From contig NZ_CP066059.1 of NCBI RefSeq assembly GCF_016127915.1, forward strand, positions 1,694,001-1,758,000: a stretch of 64,000 nt of DNA, written 5' to 3'. Position 1 is the first letter of the stretch, and each line of letters starts with the position of its first letter. This stretch comes from Streptococcus oralis (GTDB taxonomy: Bacteria; Bacillota; Bacilli; Lactobacillales; Streptococcaceae). This document shows positions 43,612 to 53,603 of this stretch, in pieces. A program made the position numbers and the translations under genes. Under the pieces are notes generated by a model. The model saw nothing but the letters and a program-made list of their open reading frames with translations, was not told where the DNA came from and did no database searches.

Positions 43612-46600
43612 ATGGCTAAATTGATTCCGGGGAAGTTGCGCATGGAGGGTGTTACTCTCTATGAAACGGACAATATTGAGATTATCAAGGAAAAAGGGAG
43701 TCGCCTCTACACACGTGTCGCGGGAGAAGACTTGCGCTACAGTTTAGAGGATAATCTGGTTTTTTGTGCTTGCGATTTTTTCCAAAAAAGAGGTTACTGT
43801 GTTCACCTCGCAGCGCTCGAGCATTATCTGAAGAATGATGAAGAAGGCCAGGTGATTTTACAAGCCTTAGAAAAAGGACATGAAGAGCAAGAAGAGGTCG
43901 AAATCAAGGTTAGTTTTGGCGGTAGTTTTTTGGAGCGGATCCAACCTCAGAAGCGAGAGAAAATCTACACTTTGTCGGCTCAAGGTCAGGTGGAAGCTGG
44001 GACCAATCGCCTCCTTTGGACACTCCGAATCGGTTTAATTGATAGTCAAAAATATTATGTCATCCGTGATATCCCACTCTTTTTGAAGGTCTTAGTCCAT
44101 CGAAAACCATATATGATTGGGAAATACTATGAAAATGACTTGTCTTGGGATGCTTTTGATACAGCTAGTCAAGAAGTTCTTACTTTTTTACGTGGCTTGA
44201 TTGAGGAGGGGCTGAGTCAAGACCTCTTTTTCCCCAATCAAGGTCGTCACCTCTTTTTCCCTCTGACCTTTTTTGAACAAGGGGTAGAGTTGCTGATGAA
44301 TTTGGAGGATTCTTATTTTGAGCACCAGATTACTAGTTATGAAAATCTTCTCTTTCATGATTTAGATCCAGATGCAGAACTGTTCTCTTTTTCCGTGCAG
44401 GAGTATCCCGATTATTTTGAGATGGAGATTTCTGAAAGTGAGCGAGTCAACGTATTCTATGGGGGAGCGGTTCTCTTTCGTAAGGGAAATCTTTATCTCT
44501 TAAACCCTGAACAAATCAGCCTTCTAAAGGAACTCAAGGAGCTCCCTCAGGAGGAAAGCGGGAGGAAATTCCTCCAGTTTGATAACAGTGATCGTGACCG
44601 TCTAGCCGCCTGCCTGCCTTTGTTTAGACAGCTGGGCACAGTTTCTGCTCCTGAGCGCTTACAAATACGATCCTTTTCACCAATCTTTTACTTTGATAGG
44701 GAGGATGACGGCCGCATCCGTTTGGATATCCAGTTTGACTATGGAGATGTTAAGGTGACTAGTCGTCAACAGCTGGAACAATTACCTTTTTCAAGCGATG
44801 CCGTCTTGGGAAATCAGCTATTTCAAGTCTGTTTAGGGGCTGGTTTTGAGGCTGATTTTCAGTCTTGGAGACAGGCTTTGAAGCCAGAGGCAGTTTATTC
44901 TTTCTTTCACCATACGATTCCAGCTTTTGAGAAATTGGGGTTGGTTTTCTTGTCTGATGAGATGAATCAGCTCTACAGCGTCCAAGCTCCTCAGGTTCAG
45001 ATTGAGTCCAAGGGAGGACTGTTGGAGATTCAGTTTGATTTCCAAGGGATTGCCCAAGAAGAGATTGATCAAGCTCTTAAAGCCCTGACCAGCAATCAGG
45101 ATTTCTATATCAGTTCTTCTGACCAAGTGTACTTTTTTGATGAGGAGACCAAGCAGATTCGTCAAAATTTGCAGGAACTGGGGGTTGAGCTAAAAGATGG
45201 TTCTTTCCAAGCGCGAAAATCTCTGGCTTACAGTCTGTCTCAGTTGTTTGAAGGTCGAGACAGGATCTCCTTCTCGGAAGAATTTCAGCATTTAGCTCAT
45301 GATTTGACCCATCCAGAGGATTTTCCTTTGGGAGATATACGGGTGCAGGCGAGTTTGAGAGACTATCAGGAAAAGGGAGTCCGTTGGCTCCAGATGCTTC
45401 ATCACTATGGCTTTAGTGGCATCCTGGCAGATGATATGGGACTGGGAAAAACACTGCAAACCATCGCTTTTTTGACGAGTCAGGTGAGAGAAGATAGTCG
45501 AGTCTTGATTTTGGCTCCGTCAGGTTTGATCTACAATTGGGCAGATGAATTTAGGAAATTTGCCCCACAGTTGGATTTGGCTGTCGTTCATGGTTTGAAA
45601 GCGAATCGAGAAGCGATTCTTTCTGAAAATCACCAAATCTATGTGACTAGCTATGCCACCTTTCGTCAAGACAGCGAGCTTTATCAAGAGATGGCTTTTG
45701 ATTTTCTCTTCTTAGATGAAGCCCAGGTCATGAAAAATGCCCAAACCAAGATTGCTCAGAGTTTGCGCCAGTTTGTGGTGCCAGCAGTTTTTGCTTTGTC
45801 AGGTACGCCCATCGAAAATCATTTAGGAGAGTTGTGGTCTATCTTCCAAATTGTGCTACCGGGGCTCTTACCAAGTAAAAAGGAGTTTATGAAATTACCG
45901 GCTGACCGAGTCGCGCAGTTTATCAAGCCCTTTGTCATGAGGCGTAAGAAAGAAGAAGTTCTTACAGAACTGCCTGACCTGATCGAAGTCGTCTATAAAA
46001 ATGAACTGGAAGACCAGCAGAAGGCCATCTATCTAGTCCAGTTGCAACAGATGCGAGACCGCCTAGCGCAAGTGACAGATCAGGAATTCCAAAGAAGTCG
46101 GGTAGAAATCTTATCTGGACTCATGCGATTGCGACAGATTTGCGATACGCCAGCTCTCTTTATGGACGATTACCAAGGAGCCAGTGGTAAACTCGATAGT
46201 CTCCGAGATTTATTGCTTCAAGTGGCTGATGGTGGGCATCGGGTCTTGATTTTCTCCCAGTTCAAAGGAATGTTGGAAAAAATCGAGCAAGAACTCCCAG
46301 ACTTGGGCTTGACCTCCTTCAAAATCACAGGTTCAACTCCTGCTCATGACAGACAGGAGATGACTAAGGCCTTTAACCAAGGGGAAAGAGATGCCTTTCT
46401 CATCTCCCTTAAGGCGGGTGGTGTTGGTCTCAATCTAACGGGAGCTGATACGGTTATTTTGGTTGACCTTTGGTGGAATCCGGCTGTCGAAGCCCAAGCT
46501 ATCGGACGCGCTCACCGCATGGGGCAGGAGCAGATGGTCGAGGTTTATCGTTTGATTACCAAGGGGACCATTGAAGAGAAAATCCAAGAACTTCAAGAAC

Positions 46601-46707
46601 AAAAGAAACATTTGGTTTCCCAAGTTTTAGATGGTACGGAGTCGCGTGCGAGTCTCAGTCTGGCAGAAATTCGTGAAATTTTGGGAATTTCTGAAGCCAG
46701 CACTTGA
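43612..46707 (+). CDS. SNF2-family helicase with SWIM zinc finger
   Basis: A 1031-residue DEAD/H-superfamily 2 protein. The N-terminus has a SWIM zinc finger (C52, C54, C63, H65). A bacterial SNF2-associated middle region follows, then the ATPase with Walker A DDMGLGKT, DEAQ box and helicase C motifs (SLKAGGVGLNLTGADTVI, and AIGRAHRMGQ) near the C-terminus. Bacterial SWI/SNF proteins such as RapA remodel RNA polymerase or DNA complexes; the exact role of this subgroup is not known. Length and motifs are complete. It has its own promoter. Confidence 0.92.
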   Translation: MAKLIPGKLRMEGVTLYETDNIEIIKEKGSRLYTRVAGEDLRYSLEDNLVFCACDFFQKRGYCVHLAALEHYLKNDEEGQVILQALEKGHEEQEEVEIKVSFGGSFLERIQPQKREKIYTLSAQGQVEAGTNRLLWTLRIGLIDSQKYYVIRDIPLFLKVLVHRKPYMIGKYYENDLSWDAFDTASQEVLTFLRGLIEEGLSQDLFFPNQGRHLFFPLTFFEQGVELLMNLEDSYFEHQITSYENLLFHDLDPDAELFSFSVQEYPDYFEMEISESERVNVFYGGAVLFRKGNLYLLNPEQISLLKELKELPQEESGRKFLQFDNSDRDRLAACLPLFRQLGTVSAPERLQIRSFSPIFYFDREDDGRIRLDIQFDYGDVKVTSRQQLEQLPFSSDAVLGNQLFQVCLGAGFEADFQSWRQALKPEAVYSFFHHTIPAFEKLGLVFLSDEMNQLYSVQAPQVQIESKGGLLEIQFDFQGIAQEEIDQALKALTSNQDFYISSSDQVYFFDEETKQIRQNLQELGVELKDGSFQARKSLAYSLSQLFEGRDRISFSEEFQHLAHDLTHPEDFPLGDIRVQASLRDYQEKGVRWLQMLHHYGFSGILADDMGLGKTLQTIAFLTSQVREDSRVLILAPSGLIYNWADEFRKFAPQLDLAVVHGLKANREAILSENHQIYVTSYATFRQDSELYQEMAFDFLFLDEAQVMKNAQTKIAQSLRQFVVPAVFALSGTPIENHLGELWSIFQIVLPGLLPSKKEFMKLPADRVAQFIKPFVMRRKKEEVLTELPDLIEVVYKNELEDQQKAIYLVQLQQMRDRLAQVTDQEFQRSRVEILSGLMRLRQICDTPALFMDDYQGASGKLDSLRDLLLQVADGGHRVLIFSQFKGMLEKIEQELPDLGLTSFKITGSTPAHDRQEMTKAFNQGERDAFLISLKAGGVGLNLTGADTVILVDLWWNPAVEAQAIGRAHRMGQEQMVEVYRLITKGTIEEKIQELQEQKKHLVSQVLDGTESRASLSLAEIREILGISEAST

Positions 46708-46731
46708 AAAATCAAGACAATACGCTATAAT
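46704..46731 (+). promoter_or_regulatory. Promoter of the murC gene pair
   Basis: TTGAAA (46704-46709), 16-base spacer, TATAAT (46726-46731). The -35 overlaps the stop codon region of the SNF2 gene. Confidence 0.78.
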
Positions 46732-46754
46732 GAAGTGTTGAAAGGAAATACAAA

Positions 46755-47366
46755 ATGAAACAAGATCGATTTCCATTGGTGTCAGATGATGAGATCATGC
46801 TGACCAAAATGCCAGTCATGGACTTGTACGATGAGTCAGACTTTATTAGCAATATCAAAGGTGATTACCGCGATAAGAACTATTTGGAATGGTCTCCTAT
46901 CAATGAGGAAGAAACCGTAGTTTCTCCAGTGGTTAATAAGGAGTCAAAGCCAAGTCCAGAACCTAAAAAAGTTGAAAAAACCTATGCTGAATTGGCTCGA
47001 GAAGAGGCGCGTGCGGACTTGAAGAAGAAACGTTCAGCCAAGTATTTGACTCAGGATGTTAGTCATACTAGACGACACAATGGTTCAACACTTGTTCGTC
47101 AAGGAAACCAACCAACAGCACCATTTCAAAAGGAAAATCCAGGTGAGTTTGCCAAATTTAGTAAAAACTTGAGCCAGTCTCACTATATCTTAGCTGAGGA
47201 GGTTGGTCAAGTGGCGAATCCAACTCCGAAAAACCAAATGGAAAAAGCTAAAAAGAACAACTACGATTTTCTAAAGAAGAGTCAAATCTATAATAAAAAG
47301 AATAAGCAAACAGAACAGGAACGTCAGGTTGCCCAAGAGTTGAATCTGACAAGAATTACTGAGTAG
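46755..47366 (+). CDS. Streptococcal hypothetical protein, largely disordered
   Basis: A 203-residue hydrophilic protein without membrane segments or a recognised domain. Lys, Glu, Asn and Gln are frequent, with a helical patch around [19 protein letters not shown] (residues 76-94), and conserved-looking ends ([34 protein letters not shown]). AAAGGAAA precedes the ATG. It starts the transcript that goes on to murC 11 bases later, so a role in cell-wall synthesis or division is possible, but that is only context. Confidence 0.6.
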   Translation: MKQDRFPLVSDDEIMLTKMPVMDLYDESDFISNIKGDYRDKNYLEWSPINEEETVVSPVVNKESKPSPEPKKVEKTYAELAREEARADLKKKRSAKYLTQDVSHTRRHNGSTLVRQGNQPTAPFQKENPGEFAKFSKNLSQSHYILAEEVGQVANPTPKNQMEKAKKNNYDFLKKSQIYNKKNKQTEQERQVAQELNLTRITE

Positions 47367-47377
47367 GGGAGAAAAGC

Positions 47378-48712
47378 ATGTCAAAAACATATCATTTTAT
47401 TGGAATCAAGGGATCAGGGATGAGTGCCCTAGCTTTGATGTTGCACCAAATGGGACACAAGGTTCAAGGTTCAGACGTTGAAAAATACTACTTTACTCAA
47501 CGTGGGCTAGAGCAGGCAGGAATTGCGATTCTTCCTTTTGATGAAAAGAACCTACAAGGTGATGTGGAGATTATCGCGGGGAATGCCTTCCGTCCAGATA
47601 ACAACGTTGAAATCGCCTATGCAGATCAAAATGGTATCAGCTACAAACGTTACCATGAATTCCTAGGTAGCTTTATGCGCGACTTTGTCAGCATGGGAGT
47701 GGCAGGAGCTCATGGCAAAACTTCAACAACCGGTATGTTGTCACACGTCTTGTCTCACATCACAGATACCAGTTTCTTGATTGGTGACGGAACGGGTCGT
47801 GGTTCAGCCAATGCCAAATATTTTGTCTTTGAATCAGACGAATATGAGCGCCATTTCATGCCTTACCATCCAGAATACTCTATCATCACCAACATTGACT
47901 TTGACCATCCAGACTACTTTACAAGTCTAGAGGACGTTTTCAATGCCTTTAACGACTATGCCAAACAAATTACCAAAGGTTTGTTTGTATACGGTGAGGA
48001 TGCTGAGTTGCGTAAGATCACTGCCAATGCGCCAATCTATTACTATGGGTTTGAAGCTGAGGGCAATGACTTTGTAGCTAGTGATCTTCTTCGTTCTACG
48101 ACTGGTTCAACATTCACCGTTCACTTCCGTGGACAAGAGTTGGGTCAATTCCACATTCCAACCTTTGGTCGTCACAATATTATGAATGCGACAGCTGTTA
48201 TTGGTCTTCTTTACACAGCTGGATTTGATTTGAACTTGGTCCGTGAACACTTGAAAACTTTTGCAGGTGTTAAGCGTCGTTTCACTGAAAAAATAGTCAA
48301 TGATACAGTGATTATTGATGACTTTGCCCACCATCCAACAGAAATCATTGCAACCTTGGATGCGGCTCGTCAAAAATATCCAAGCAAGGAAATCGTAGCA
48401 ATCTTCCAACCGCATACCTTTACAAGAACCATTGCCTTGTTGGACGAATTTGCCCATGCTTTGAACCAAGCGGATGCGGTTTACCTAGCACAAATTTATG
48501 GATCAGCTCGTGAAGTGGACCATGGTGATGTCAAAGTAGAAGACTTAGCCAATAAAATCAACAAGAAACACCAGGTTATCACTGTTGAGAATGTATCTCC
48601 ACTCCTAGACCATGACAATGCTGTTTACGTCTTTATGGGTGCTGGAGACATCCAAACCTATGAATATTCATTTGAACGTCTCTTGTCTAACTTGACAAGC
48701 AACGTCCAATAA
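47378..48712 (+). CDS. murC: UDP-N-acetylmuramate:L-alanine ligase
   Basis: A 444-residue Mur ligase that adds the first L-alanine to UDP-MurNAc. The N-terminal nucleotide-binding [11 protein letters not shown] (residues 8-18), the P-loop [11 protein letters not shown] near 110-120, and [10 protein letters not shown] near 310 are characteristic of MurC. Length is normal. It lies in one transcript with the disordered protein upstream and two GNATs downstream. It acts in the cytoplasm on the same precursor that MurE (35771-37216) later extends. Confidence 0.97.
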   Translation: MSKTYHFIGIKGSGMSALALMLHQMGHKVQGSDVEKYYFTQRGLEQAGIAILPFDEKNLQGDVEIIAGNAFRPDNNVEIAYADQNGISYKRYHEFLGSFMRDFVSMGVAGAHGKTSTTGMLSHVLSHITDTSFLIGDGTGRGSANAKYFVFESDEYERHFMPYHPEYSIITNIDFDHPDYFTSLEDVFNAFNDYAKQITKGLFVYGEDAELRKITANAPIYYYGFEAEGNDFVASDLLRSTTGSTFTVHFRGQELGQFHIPTFGRHNIMNATAVIGLLYTAGFDLNLVREHLKTFAGVKRRFTEKIVNDTVIIDDFAHHPTEIIATLDAARQKYPSKEIVAIFQPHTFTRTIALLDEFAHALNQADAVYLAQIYGSAREVDHGDVKVEDLANKINKKHQVITVENVSPLLDHDNAVYVFMGAGDIQTYEYSFERLLSNLTSNVQ

Positions 48713-48721
48713 GGAAAACAG

Positions 48722-49192
48722 ATGGAAATTCCAATTACTATAAGGCAAGCTACCTTATCAGATTTAGAAGAAATGTTGGCGATTGAAGAAGCCAATCCTT
48801 CGTTAGAAGAGGCACTTAGCCGTCAATCCTTAGAAGAGAGTATCCGCAAGACTGCGGGTACCTTTCTTGTAGCTGGGGATGAAAATCGGCTCCTAGGCTA
48901 TGTTTTAGGAGAAGCTGAGTCTATTCATTCCAAATGGATAGAAATAAAATCCTTGACCATTCATCCTGACCATTGGGGACAGGGGCTGGGAACTCTTCTT
49001 CTTGCAGCCTTGAAACAGGTGACAGTCGAACTAGATTATCAAGGTATTCTTTTGCAGAGTCCTGATGAACTACTATCTTATTTTGAAATGAATGGTTTTG
49101 TTGAAGAAGAAGAAGTGACAGAGAATCATTATGGCAGTAGTTCTGAATGGTATCTGACTTGGGTCAATCCTTTTTATCAGGAGGAAATATGA
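48722..49192 (+). CDS. GNAT acetyltransferase, first of a related pair
   Basis: A 156-residue GNAT protein with the acetyl-CoA motif HPDHWGQGLGTLLLAALKQV near residue 80. It begins TIRQATLSDLEEMLAIEEAN, very like the start of the next gene, and the two share pattern over their full length, so they look like an old tandem duplication. It overlaps the next gene by 4 bases. Substrate is unknown. RimI-like N-terminal acetylation is one possibility, and an amine-type small molecule another. Confidence 0.82.
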   Translation: MEIPITIRQATLSDLEEMLAIEEANPSLEEALSRQSLEESIRKTAGTFLVAGDENRLLGYVLGEAESIHSKWIEIKSLTIHPDHWGQGLGTLLLAALKQVTVELDYQGILLQSPDELLSYFEMNGFVEEEEVTENHYGSSSEWYLTWVNPFYQEEI

Positions 49193-49695
49193 AAATCAGA
49201 CAAGCAAGATTTTCGGATTTAGATCGGATTATAGAGATAGAACTAGAGAATTTTTCCCTTGAAGAAGCCATTCCTCGTTCGGTCTTTGAGGCGCATTTGC
49301 GGGAAATTCAGACCAGTTTTCTCGTAGCTGAAAAAGAGGGGCGTATTCTTGGTTATATCGAAGGTCCAGTCGTCCCACACCGCTATCTAGATGATCAGTC
49401 CTTTACAGAAAAAATAAAAGACTATAGCCATCAACCTGGAGGTTATATTTCTGTGACTTGCCTATCGATTGCCAAGGAAGCACAAGCTTTGGGGGTAGGG
49501 AAAAGACTATTAAAGGCTCTGAAAGAAGTCGCTTTAGAACATGAACGAGAGGGCATTAACCTGACGTGTCATGATTACCTTATCTCCTATTACGAAAAGC
49601 ACGGCTTTGTTAATGAGGGAATATCCCAGTCAAGCTTTGCTGGGGAAACATGGTATGATATGGTCTGGCAGCCTGAAAATAAAGAAAACAGCTAG
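49189..49695 (+). CDS. GNAT acetyltransferase, second of a related pair
   Basis: A 168-residue GNAT protein starting MKIRQARFSDLDRIIEIELE, with the motif A stretch SIAKEAQALGVGKRLLKALKEV near residue 95. The start at 49189 has CAGGAGG upstream and overlaps the stop of the first GNAT (ATGA); the longer frame from 49147 lies within that gene and is not supported. Its resemblance to family members acting on arylalkylamines or polyamines is weak; substrate unknown. Confidence 0.82.
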   Translation: MKIRQARFSDLDRIIEIELENFSLEEAIPRSVFEAHLREIQTSFLVAEKEGRILGYIEGPVVPHRYLDDQSFTEKIKDYSHQPGGYISVTCLSIAKEAQALGVGKRLLKALKEVALEHEREGINLTCHDYLISYYEKHGFVNEGISQSSFAGETWYDMVWQPENKENS

Positions 49696-49734
49696 GGAAT
49701 GCCCTAGTTGGTTGCTTTTCTGAGACTTTTAAGA

Positions 49735-49740
49735 TATAAT
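49735..49740 (+). promoter_or_regulatory. mltG promoter
   Basis: TATAAT at 49735-49740, about 32 bases before the start. A weak hairpin (49692-49707, CTAGGG/CCCTAG) without a T-run lies before it. Confidence 0.55.
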
Positions 49741-49771
49741 ATTATGGATTGTCAACAAGGAGGTAATGCTT

Positions 49772-51517
49772 TTGACTGAAAAATCAAGAGAAGAAGAAAA
49801 ATTAAGCTTTAAAGAGCAAATTCTACGTGATTTAGAAAGAGTAAAAGAACAAGATAGAAGAGAGAAAGAAGTAGAGATTCTAAATCTGACGGCTTCATCA
49901 TCCCAAGCTAGTTCAGCAACTCCTTCAGATCTTGAACCAGAAACGTCAACAGAAGAGTTGATGGCTGATTCCCTATCTGTTGTCGATAAAATCCTAAAGA
50001 ATGCACCAAGTGTTCCTCCACTTTCAAGTGCTAGAACTGATGAAATGGATGAACAAGAAGAGAAAGAGATTAGACAGCCAATCATCGACAAGATTGAGGT
50101 TGTAGAATCTGAAGAACCTCTAGTAGAGCCGATTCATCTGGCTGAAGAACCTGTAGTGGAACCTGTTCAGCCTAAGGTAGAACCAGTTGAGCTTAAACCC
50201 GAAGAAAAAGATTTTAACGATACTCCGACTAAGGTTGCCGTAACCTATAAAACAGAAGACAAGAAAGAGGAAATCACCCCAGGGATGCCTGAAAGAGTTG
50301 AGCCTGTTTCTACAGAATCTAGCAGTGGATTAGCTGATGCTCCGCGTCGTAGTCGTCGTCAAGGTGCAACACCAACTAAGAAAAAGAAAAAATCAAAAGC
50401 TAAAGGTTGCCTAGTAACAGTTCTAGTTCTCCTAGTACTCGTTGCAGTTGGTGGTTACTTTGGTTATGGTTACGTTCAAGATTCCTTGAAACCTGTGGAC
50501 GCGAGCTCTAAGGACTACGTAACGGTTCAAATCCCAGACGGTGCAAATGTTCAAGAAATTGGAAGCACCTTGGAAAAATCTGGTTTGGTTAAACATGGAC
50601 TTATCTTTAGTCTTTATGCTAAATATTATAGCCATGCTAACTTGAAGTCAGGTTATTACAACTTGAAGAAGAGTATGAGTACGGATGAGTTGATTCAAGA
50701 ATTAGAAAAAGGTGGGACTCCTGAAGCTCAGGCACCTGTTCTTGCAAACTTGACAATTCCAGAAGGCTATACATTAGAGCAAATCGCTCAAACAGTAGGA
50801 CAACTTCAAGGTGAATTTAAAGAACCTCTTACTGCGGATGCTTTCTTGGCAAAAGCTCAAGATGAGACCTTTATCTCACAATTAGTAGCCAAGTATCCAA
50901 ACCTACTTGGAAGTCTTCCAACAAAAGACAGTGGCGTTCGTTATCGTCTTGAAGGTTACCTTTTCCCAGCAACCTATACGATCAAAGACGATACAACTGT
51001 TGAAAGTTTGATTGATGAGATGGTGGCTGCTATGGATAAGGCTATGTCACCATATTACGCTACGATCAAAGAAAAGAATCTGACAGTTAATGAATTGCTC
51101 AGCATTGCTTCTCTTGTCGAAAAAGAAGGTGCTAAGACCGAAGACCGCAAGAAAATCGCAGGTGTCTTCTATAACCGCTTGAATGTTGGTATGCCACTTC
51201 AAAGTAATATCGCTATCCTATATGCTCAAGGAAAACTTGGTCAAAAGATTAGTTTAGCAGATGACGCTGGAATTGATACAACGATTGATTCACCATACAA
51301 TGTTTATACACACCTTGGCCTCATGCCTGGACCGGTTGATAGCCCAAGTTTGGATGCGATTGAAGCAAGTGTAAACCAAACAAAGAGTGAGTACTTGTAC
51401 TTTGTAGCCAATGTTGAAGACGGTAAAGTATACTTTGCGACAACAAAAGAAGAACATGATCAAAACGTTGCAGAGCATATCAATAGTAAGTTACCTCAAG
51501 CAAGTAGTTCAAACTAA
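49772..51517 (+). CDS. mltG: Endolytic murein transglycosylase
   Basis: A 581-residue membrane-bound lytic transglycosylase of the YceG/MltG family, which cleaves nascent glycan strands during peripheral wall growth. A long acidic, low-complexity cytoplasmic region (residues 1-205, repeated EEPV/EPV motifs) precedes one membrane helix (about 213-235) and the extracellular domain with the catalytic Glu in SIASLVEKEGAKTEDRKKIAGVF (split by its helix). TTG 49772 is chosen over ATG 49766 because AAGGAGG (49757-49763) is 8 bases from the TTG but only 2 from the ATG. Confidence 0.92.
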   Translation: MTEKSREEEKLSFKEQILRDLERVKEQDRREKEVEILNLTASSSQASSATPSDLEPETSTEELMADSLSVVDKILKNAPSVPPLSSARTDEMDEQEEKEIRQPIIDKIEVVESEEPLVEPIHLAEEPVVEPVQPKVEPVELKPEEKDFNDTPTKVAVTYKTEDKKEEITPGMPERVEPVSTESSSGLADAPRRSRRQGATPTKKKKKSKAKGCLVTVLVLLVLVAVGGYFGYGYVQDSLKPVDASSKDYVTVQIPDGANVQEIGSTLEKSGLVKHGLIFSLYAKYYSHANLKSGYYNLKKSMSTDELIQELEKGGTPEAQAPVLANLTIPEGYTLEQIAQTVGQLQGEFKEPLTADAFLAKAQDETFISQLVAKYPNLLGSLPTKDSGVRYRLEGYLFPATYTIKDDTTVESLIDEMVAAMDKAMSPYYATIKEKNLTVNELLSIASLVEKEGAKTEDRKKIAGVFYNRLNVGMPLQSNIAILYAQGKLGQKISLADDAGIDTTIDSPYNVYTHLGLMPGPVDSPSLDAIEASVNQTKSEYLYFVANVEDGKVYFATTKEEHDQNVAEHINSKLPQASSSN

Positions 51518-51547
51518 AATTATGTGGTTTTCCACATAATTTTGTTT
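51516..51547 (+). terminator. mltG terminator
   Basis: A perfect 12-bp stem (51516-51527 with 51532-51543) around TTTT, followed by GTTTT. Confidence 0.82.
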
Positions 51548-51579
51548 TAAAAAAGTAAATAGAATAGAAAGTTAAAAAA

Positions 51580-52062
51580 ATGGCAGAAAAAACTTACCCA
51601 ATGACCCTTGAAGAAAAGGAAAAACTAGAAAAAGAATTAGAGGAGTTGAAACTCGTCCGTCGTCCCGAAGTCGTAGAGCGTATCAAGATTGCTCGTTCCT
51701 ATGGAGACCTTTCAGAAAATAGTGAGTATGAAGCAGCGAAAGATGAACAAGCTTTTGTTGAAGGACAAATTTCAAGTCTAGAAACAAAAATTCGTTATGC
51801 TGAAATTGTTAATAGCGATGCAGTTGCCCAAGATGAGGTAGCAATCGGTAAAACAGTAACAATCCAAGAAGTCGGTGAAGACGAAGAAGAGGTCTACATC
51901 ATCGTCGGTTCTGCAGGTGCAGATGCTTTTGCTGGTAAAGTATCAAATGAAAGTCCGATTGGCCGTGCTCTAATTGGCAAGAAGACTGGCGATACTGCAA
52001 CGATTGAAACACCAGTTGGTAGCTATGATGTCAAAATCTTAAAGGTTGAAAAAACAGCCTAA
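51580..52062 (+). CDS. greA: Transcript cleavage factor GreA
   Basis: A 160-residue Gre factor that rescues stalled RNA polymerase by stimulating RNA cleavage. The N-terminal coiled coil (residues 8-75) carries the tip acidic pair in [16 protein letters not shown], and the C-terminal FKBP-like domain ends in [21 protein letters not shown]. Length is normal. Only a weak GAAAG ribosome binding site precedes it. It may share readthrough from mltG, as in related genomes. Confidence 0.97.
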   Translation: MAEKTYPMTLEEKEKLEKELEELKLVRRPEVVERIKIARSYGDLSENSEYEAAKDEQAFVEGQISSLETKIRYAEIVNSDAVAQDEVAIGKTVTIQEVGEDEEEVYIIVGSAGADAFAGKVSNESPIGRALIGKKTGDTATIETPVGSYDVKILKVEKTA

Positions 52063-52070
52063 ATAGGATG

Positions 52071-52120
52071 AAAAAGGAGTAGTGAAGGCCTTGCCTTGCT
52101 CAACTCCTTTTTGGTTTTTT
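52071..52120 (+). terminator. greA terminator
   Basis: AAAAAGGAGT (52071-52080) pairs with ACTCCTTTTT (52103-52112) around a 22-base loop, followed by more Ts. Confidence 0.75.
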
Positions 52121-52138
52121 GGATAAAAAGGAGACTAT

Positions 52139-53503
52139 ATGAGTGAAAATAAGAAGAAAAACAAAATGGAGCGTGGTTTAACCAATCGCCATGTGCAGGT
52201 GATGGCTATTGCGGGAACAATCGGAACAGGACTTTTCTTAGGTGCTGGTCGCTCTATCAGCCTTACAGGACCTTCTATCATCCTGATTTATATGATTACA
52301 GGAGCCTTTATGTTTTTGATGATGAGGGCTGTTGGGGAGATGCTGTATCAGGATCCAGAACAACATACCTTTATCAACTTTATCACCCGTCATTTGGGGA
52401 AAGGTTGGGGATATTTCTCAGTTTGGTCTTATTGGTTGTCAGTTGTCTTTATCGGTATGGCAGAAATCACTGCCATCTCAGATTATGTTCGCTTCTGGTT
52501 TCCCACCTGGCCTAGCTGGATGATTCAACTTGTCTTTTTAACGATTTTGGCTTTGGTCAATCTGATTGCGGTTAAGCTCTTTGGAGAAGTCGAGTTTTGG
52601 TTTGCTATGGTCAAGATTGTGGCGATTTTAGCCATGATTGCCACTGGGGTCTTTATGGTTTTGACAGGCTTTAAGACACCGCACGGTGTTGCAAGTTTGG
52701 CAAATATCAGCGACCAGTTCTCTCTTTTCCCAAACGGAGTTATGAACTTTGTCATGGCCTTTCAAATGGTATTTTTTGCCTATCTGATGATTGAGTTTAT
52801 CGGGGTGACAACTTCAGAAACAAAGAACCCTCGTCAGGTACTTCCTAAAGCTGTTAAGGAAATTCCTCTCAGAATTATCTTCTTCTATGGGGGAGCTCTC
52901 ATTGCGATTATGGCCATTATTCCTTGGTCTTATCTTAATTCTTCAGATTCTCCATTTGTAACGGTTTTTGAACTGGCAGGGATCAAGTGGGCAGCGGCTC
53001 TAATCAACTTTGTTGTCTTGACCTCAGCGGCGTCTGCGCTTAACTCAACTCTCTACTCAACAGGGAGACACTTATATCAGATTGCCCATGATTCGCCCAA
53101 TCGTTTCTTAAAGGCCATCAAGGTCGATACCCTTTCTCGCCACAATGTTCCACAAAATGCCATCATCGCCTCAGCAATTTTGATTGCTCTGGCTGCCTTT
53201 ATCAATGTGTTGCCAGGTGTTTCAGATGCCTTTGCTTTGATTACAGCATCTTCATCAGGTGTTTACATCGCGATTTATATCTTGATCATGGTGGCCCATC
53301 TCAAATACCGCAAGTCACAAGACTTCATGGCTGATGGCTACCTCATGCCTCAGTATCGCTTGCTTAATCCCCTAACCATTCTCTTTTTCGTCTTTGTTTT
53401 TGCGACTCTCTTTTTGCAAGAGTCTACCTTTATGGGGGCAGTTGGTTCTGCCATCTGGATCCTTGTTTTTGGGATTTATAGCCAGTGGAAATTTAGAAAA
53501 TAA
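52139..53503 (+). CDS. Amino-acid permease (APC superfamily, AAT type)
   Basis: A 454-residue transporter with twelve membrane helices. The N-terminal GLTNRHVQVMAIAGTIGTGLF includes the substrate-binding GTIGTGLF of TM1, and PEQHTFINFITRHLGKGWGY follows in the TM2-TM3 region. AAT-type permeases take up amino acids with protons; the substrate here is not clear, and Ala/Ser/Gly/GABA-type permeases are the closest in feel. AAAGGAG precedes the ATG. It is monocistronic. Confidence 0.87.
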   Translation: MSENKKKNKMERGLTNRHVQVMAIAGTIGTGLFLGAGRSISLTGPSIILIYMITGAFMFLMMRAVGEMLYQDPEQHTFINFITRHLGKGWGYFSVWSYWLSVVFIGMAEITAISDYVRFWFPTWPSWMIQLVFLTILALVNLIAVKLFGEVEFWFAMVKIVAILAMIATGVFMVLTGFKTPHGVASLANISDQFSLFPNGVMNFVMAFQMVFFAYLMIEFIGVTTSETKNPRQVLPKAVKEIPLRIIFFYGGALIAIMAIIPWSYLNSSDSPFVTVFELAGIKWAAALINFVVLTSAASALNSTLYSTGRHLYQIAHDSPNRFLKAIKVDTLSRHNVPQNAIIASAILIALAAFINVLPGVSDAFALITASSSGVYIAIYILIMVAHLKYRKSQDFMADGYLMPQYRLLNPLTILFFVFVFATLFLQESTFMGAVGSAIWILVFGIYSQWKFRK

Positions 53504-53510
53504 CTCATGG

Positions 53511-53539
53511 ACTCATCAACTCTGCTTGGTGAGTTTTTT
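53511..53539 (+). terminator. Terminator of the permease gene
   Basis: A 9-bp stem (53511-53519 with 53526-53534, one G-U pair) followed by Ts. Confidence 0.82.
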
Positions 53540-53603
53540 CTAGTTTGACAGTCCATCTAAATAAGACTATAATCAAGCTGTAGCAGTTTATTAGGAGGTT
53601 TGG

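Noticed and set aside
48107..48469. 120-codon open frame on the minus strand within murC
   Set aside because: It is antisense to conserved MurC sequence, has no ribosome binding site and no recognisable protein pattern.
49729..50091. 120-codon open frame on the minus strand within the mltG N-terminus
   Set aside because: It is an antisense shadow of the low-complexity acidic region, rich in Ser and Leu as expected from reading Glu codons backwards.
50041..50260. Repeated EEPV/EPV segments in mltG as a DNA repeat element
   Set aside because: They are codon-level repeats of an acidic low-complexity region inside an intact reading frame, normal for streptococcal MltG.
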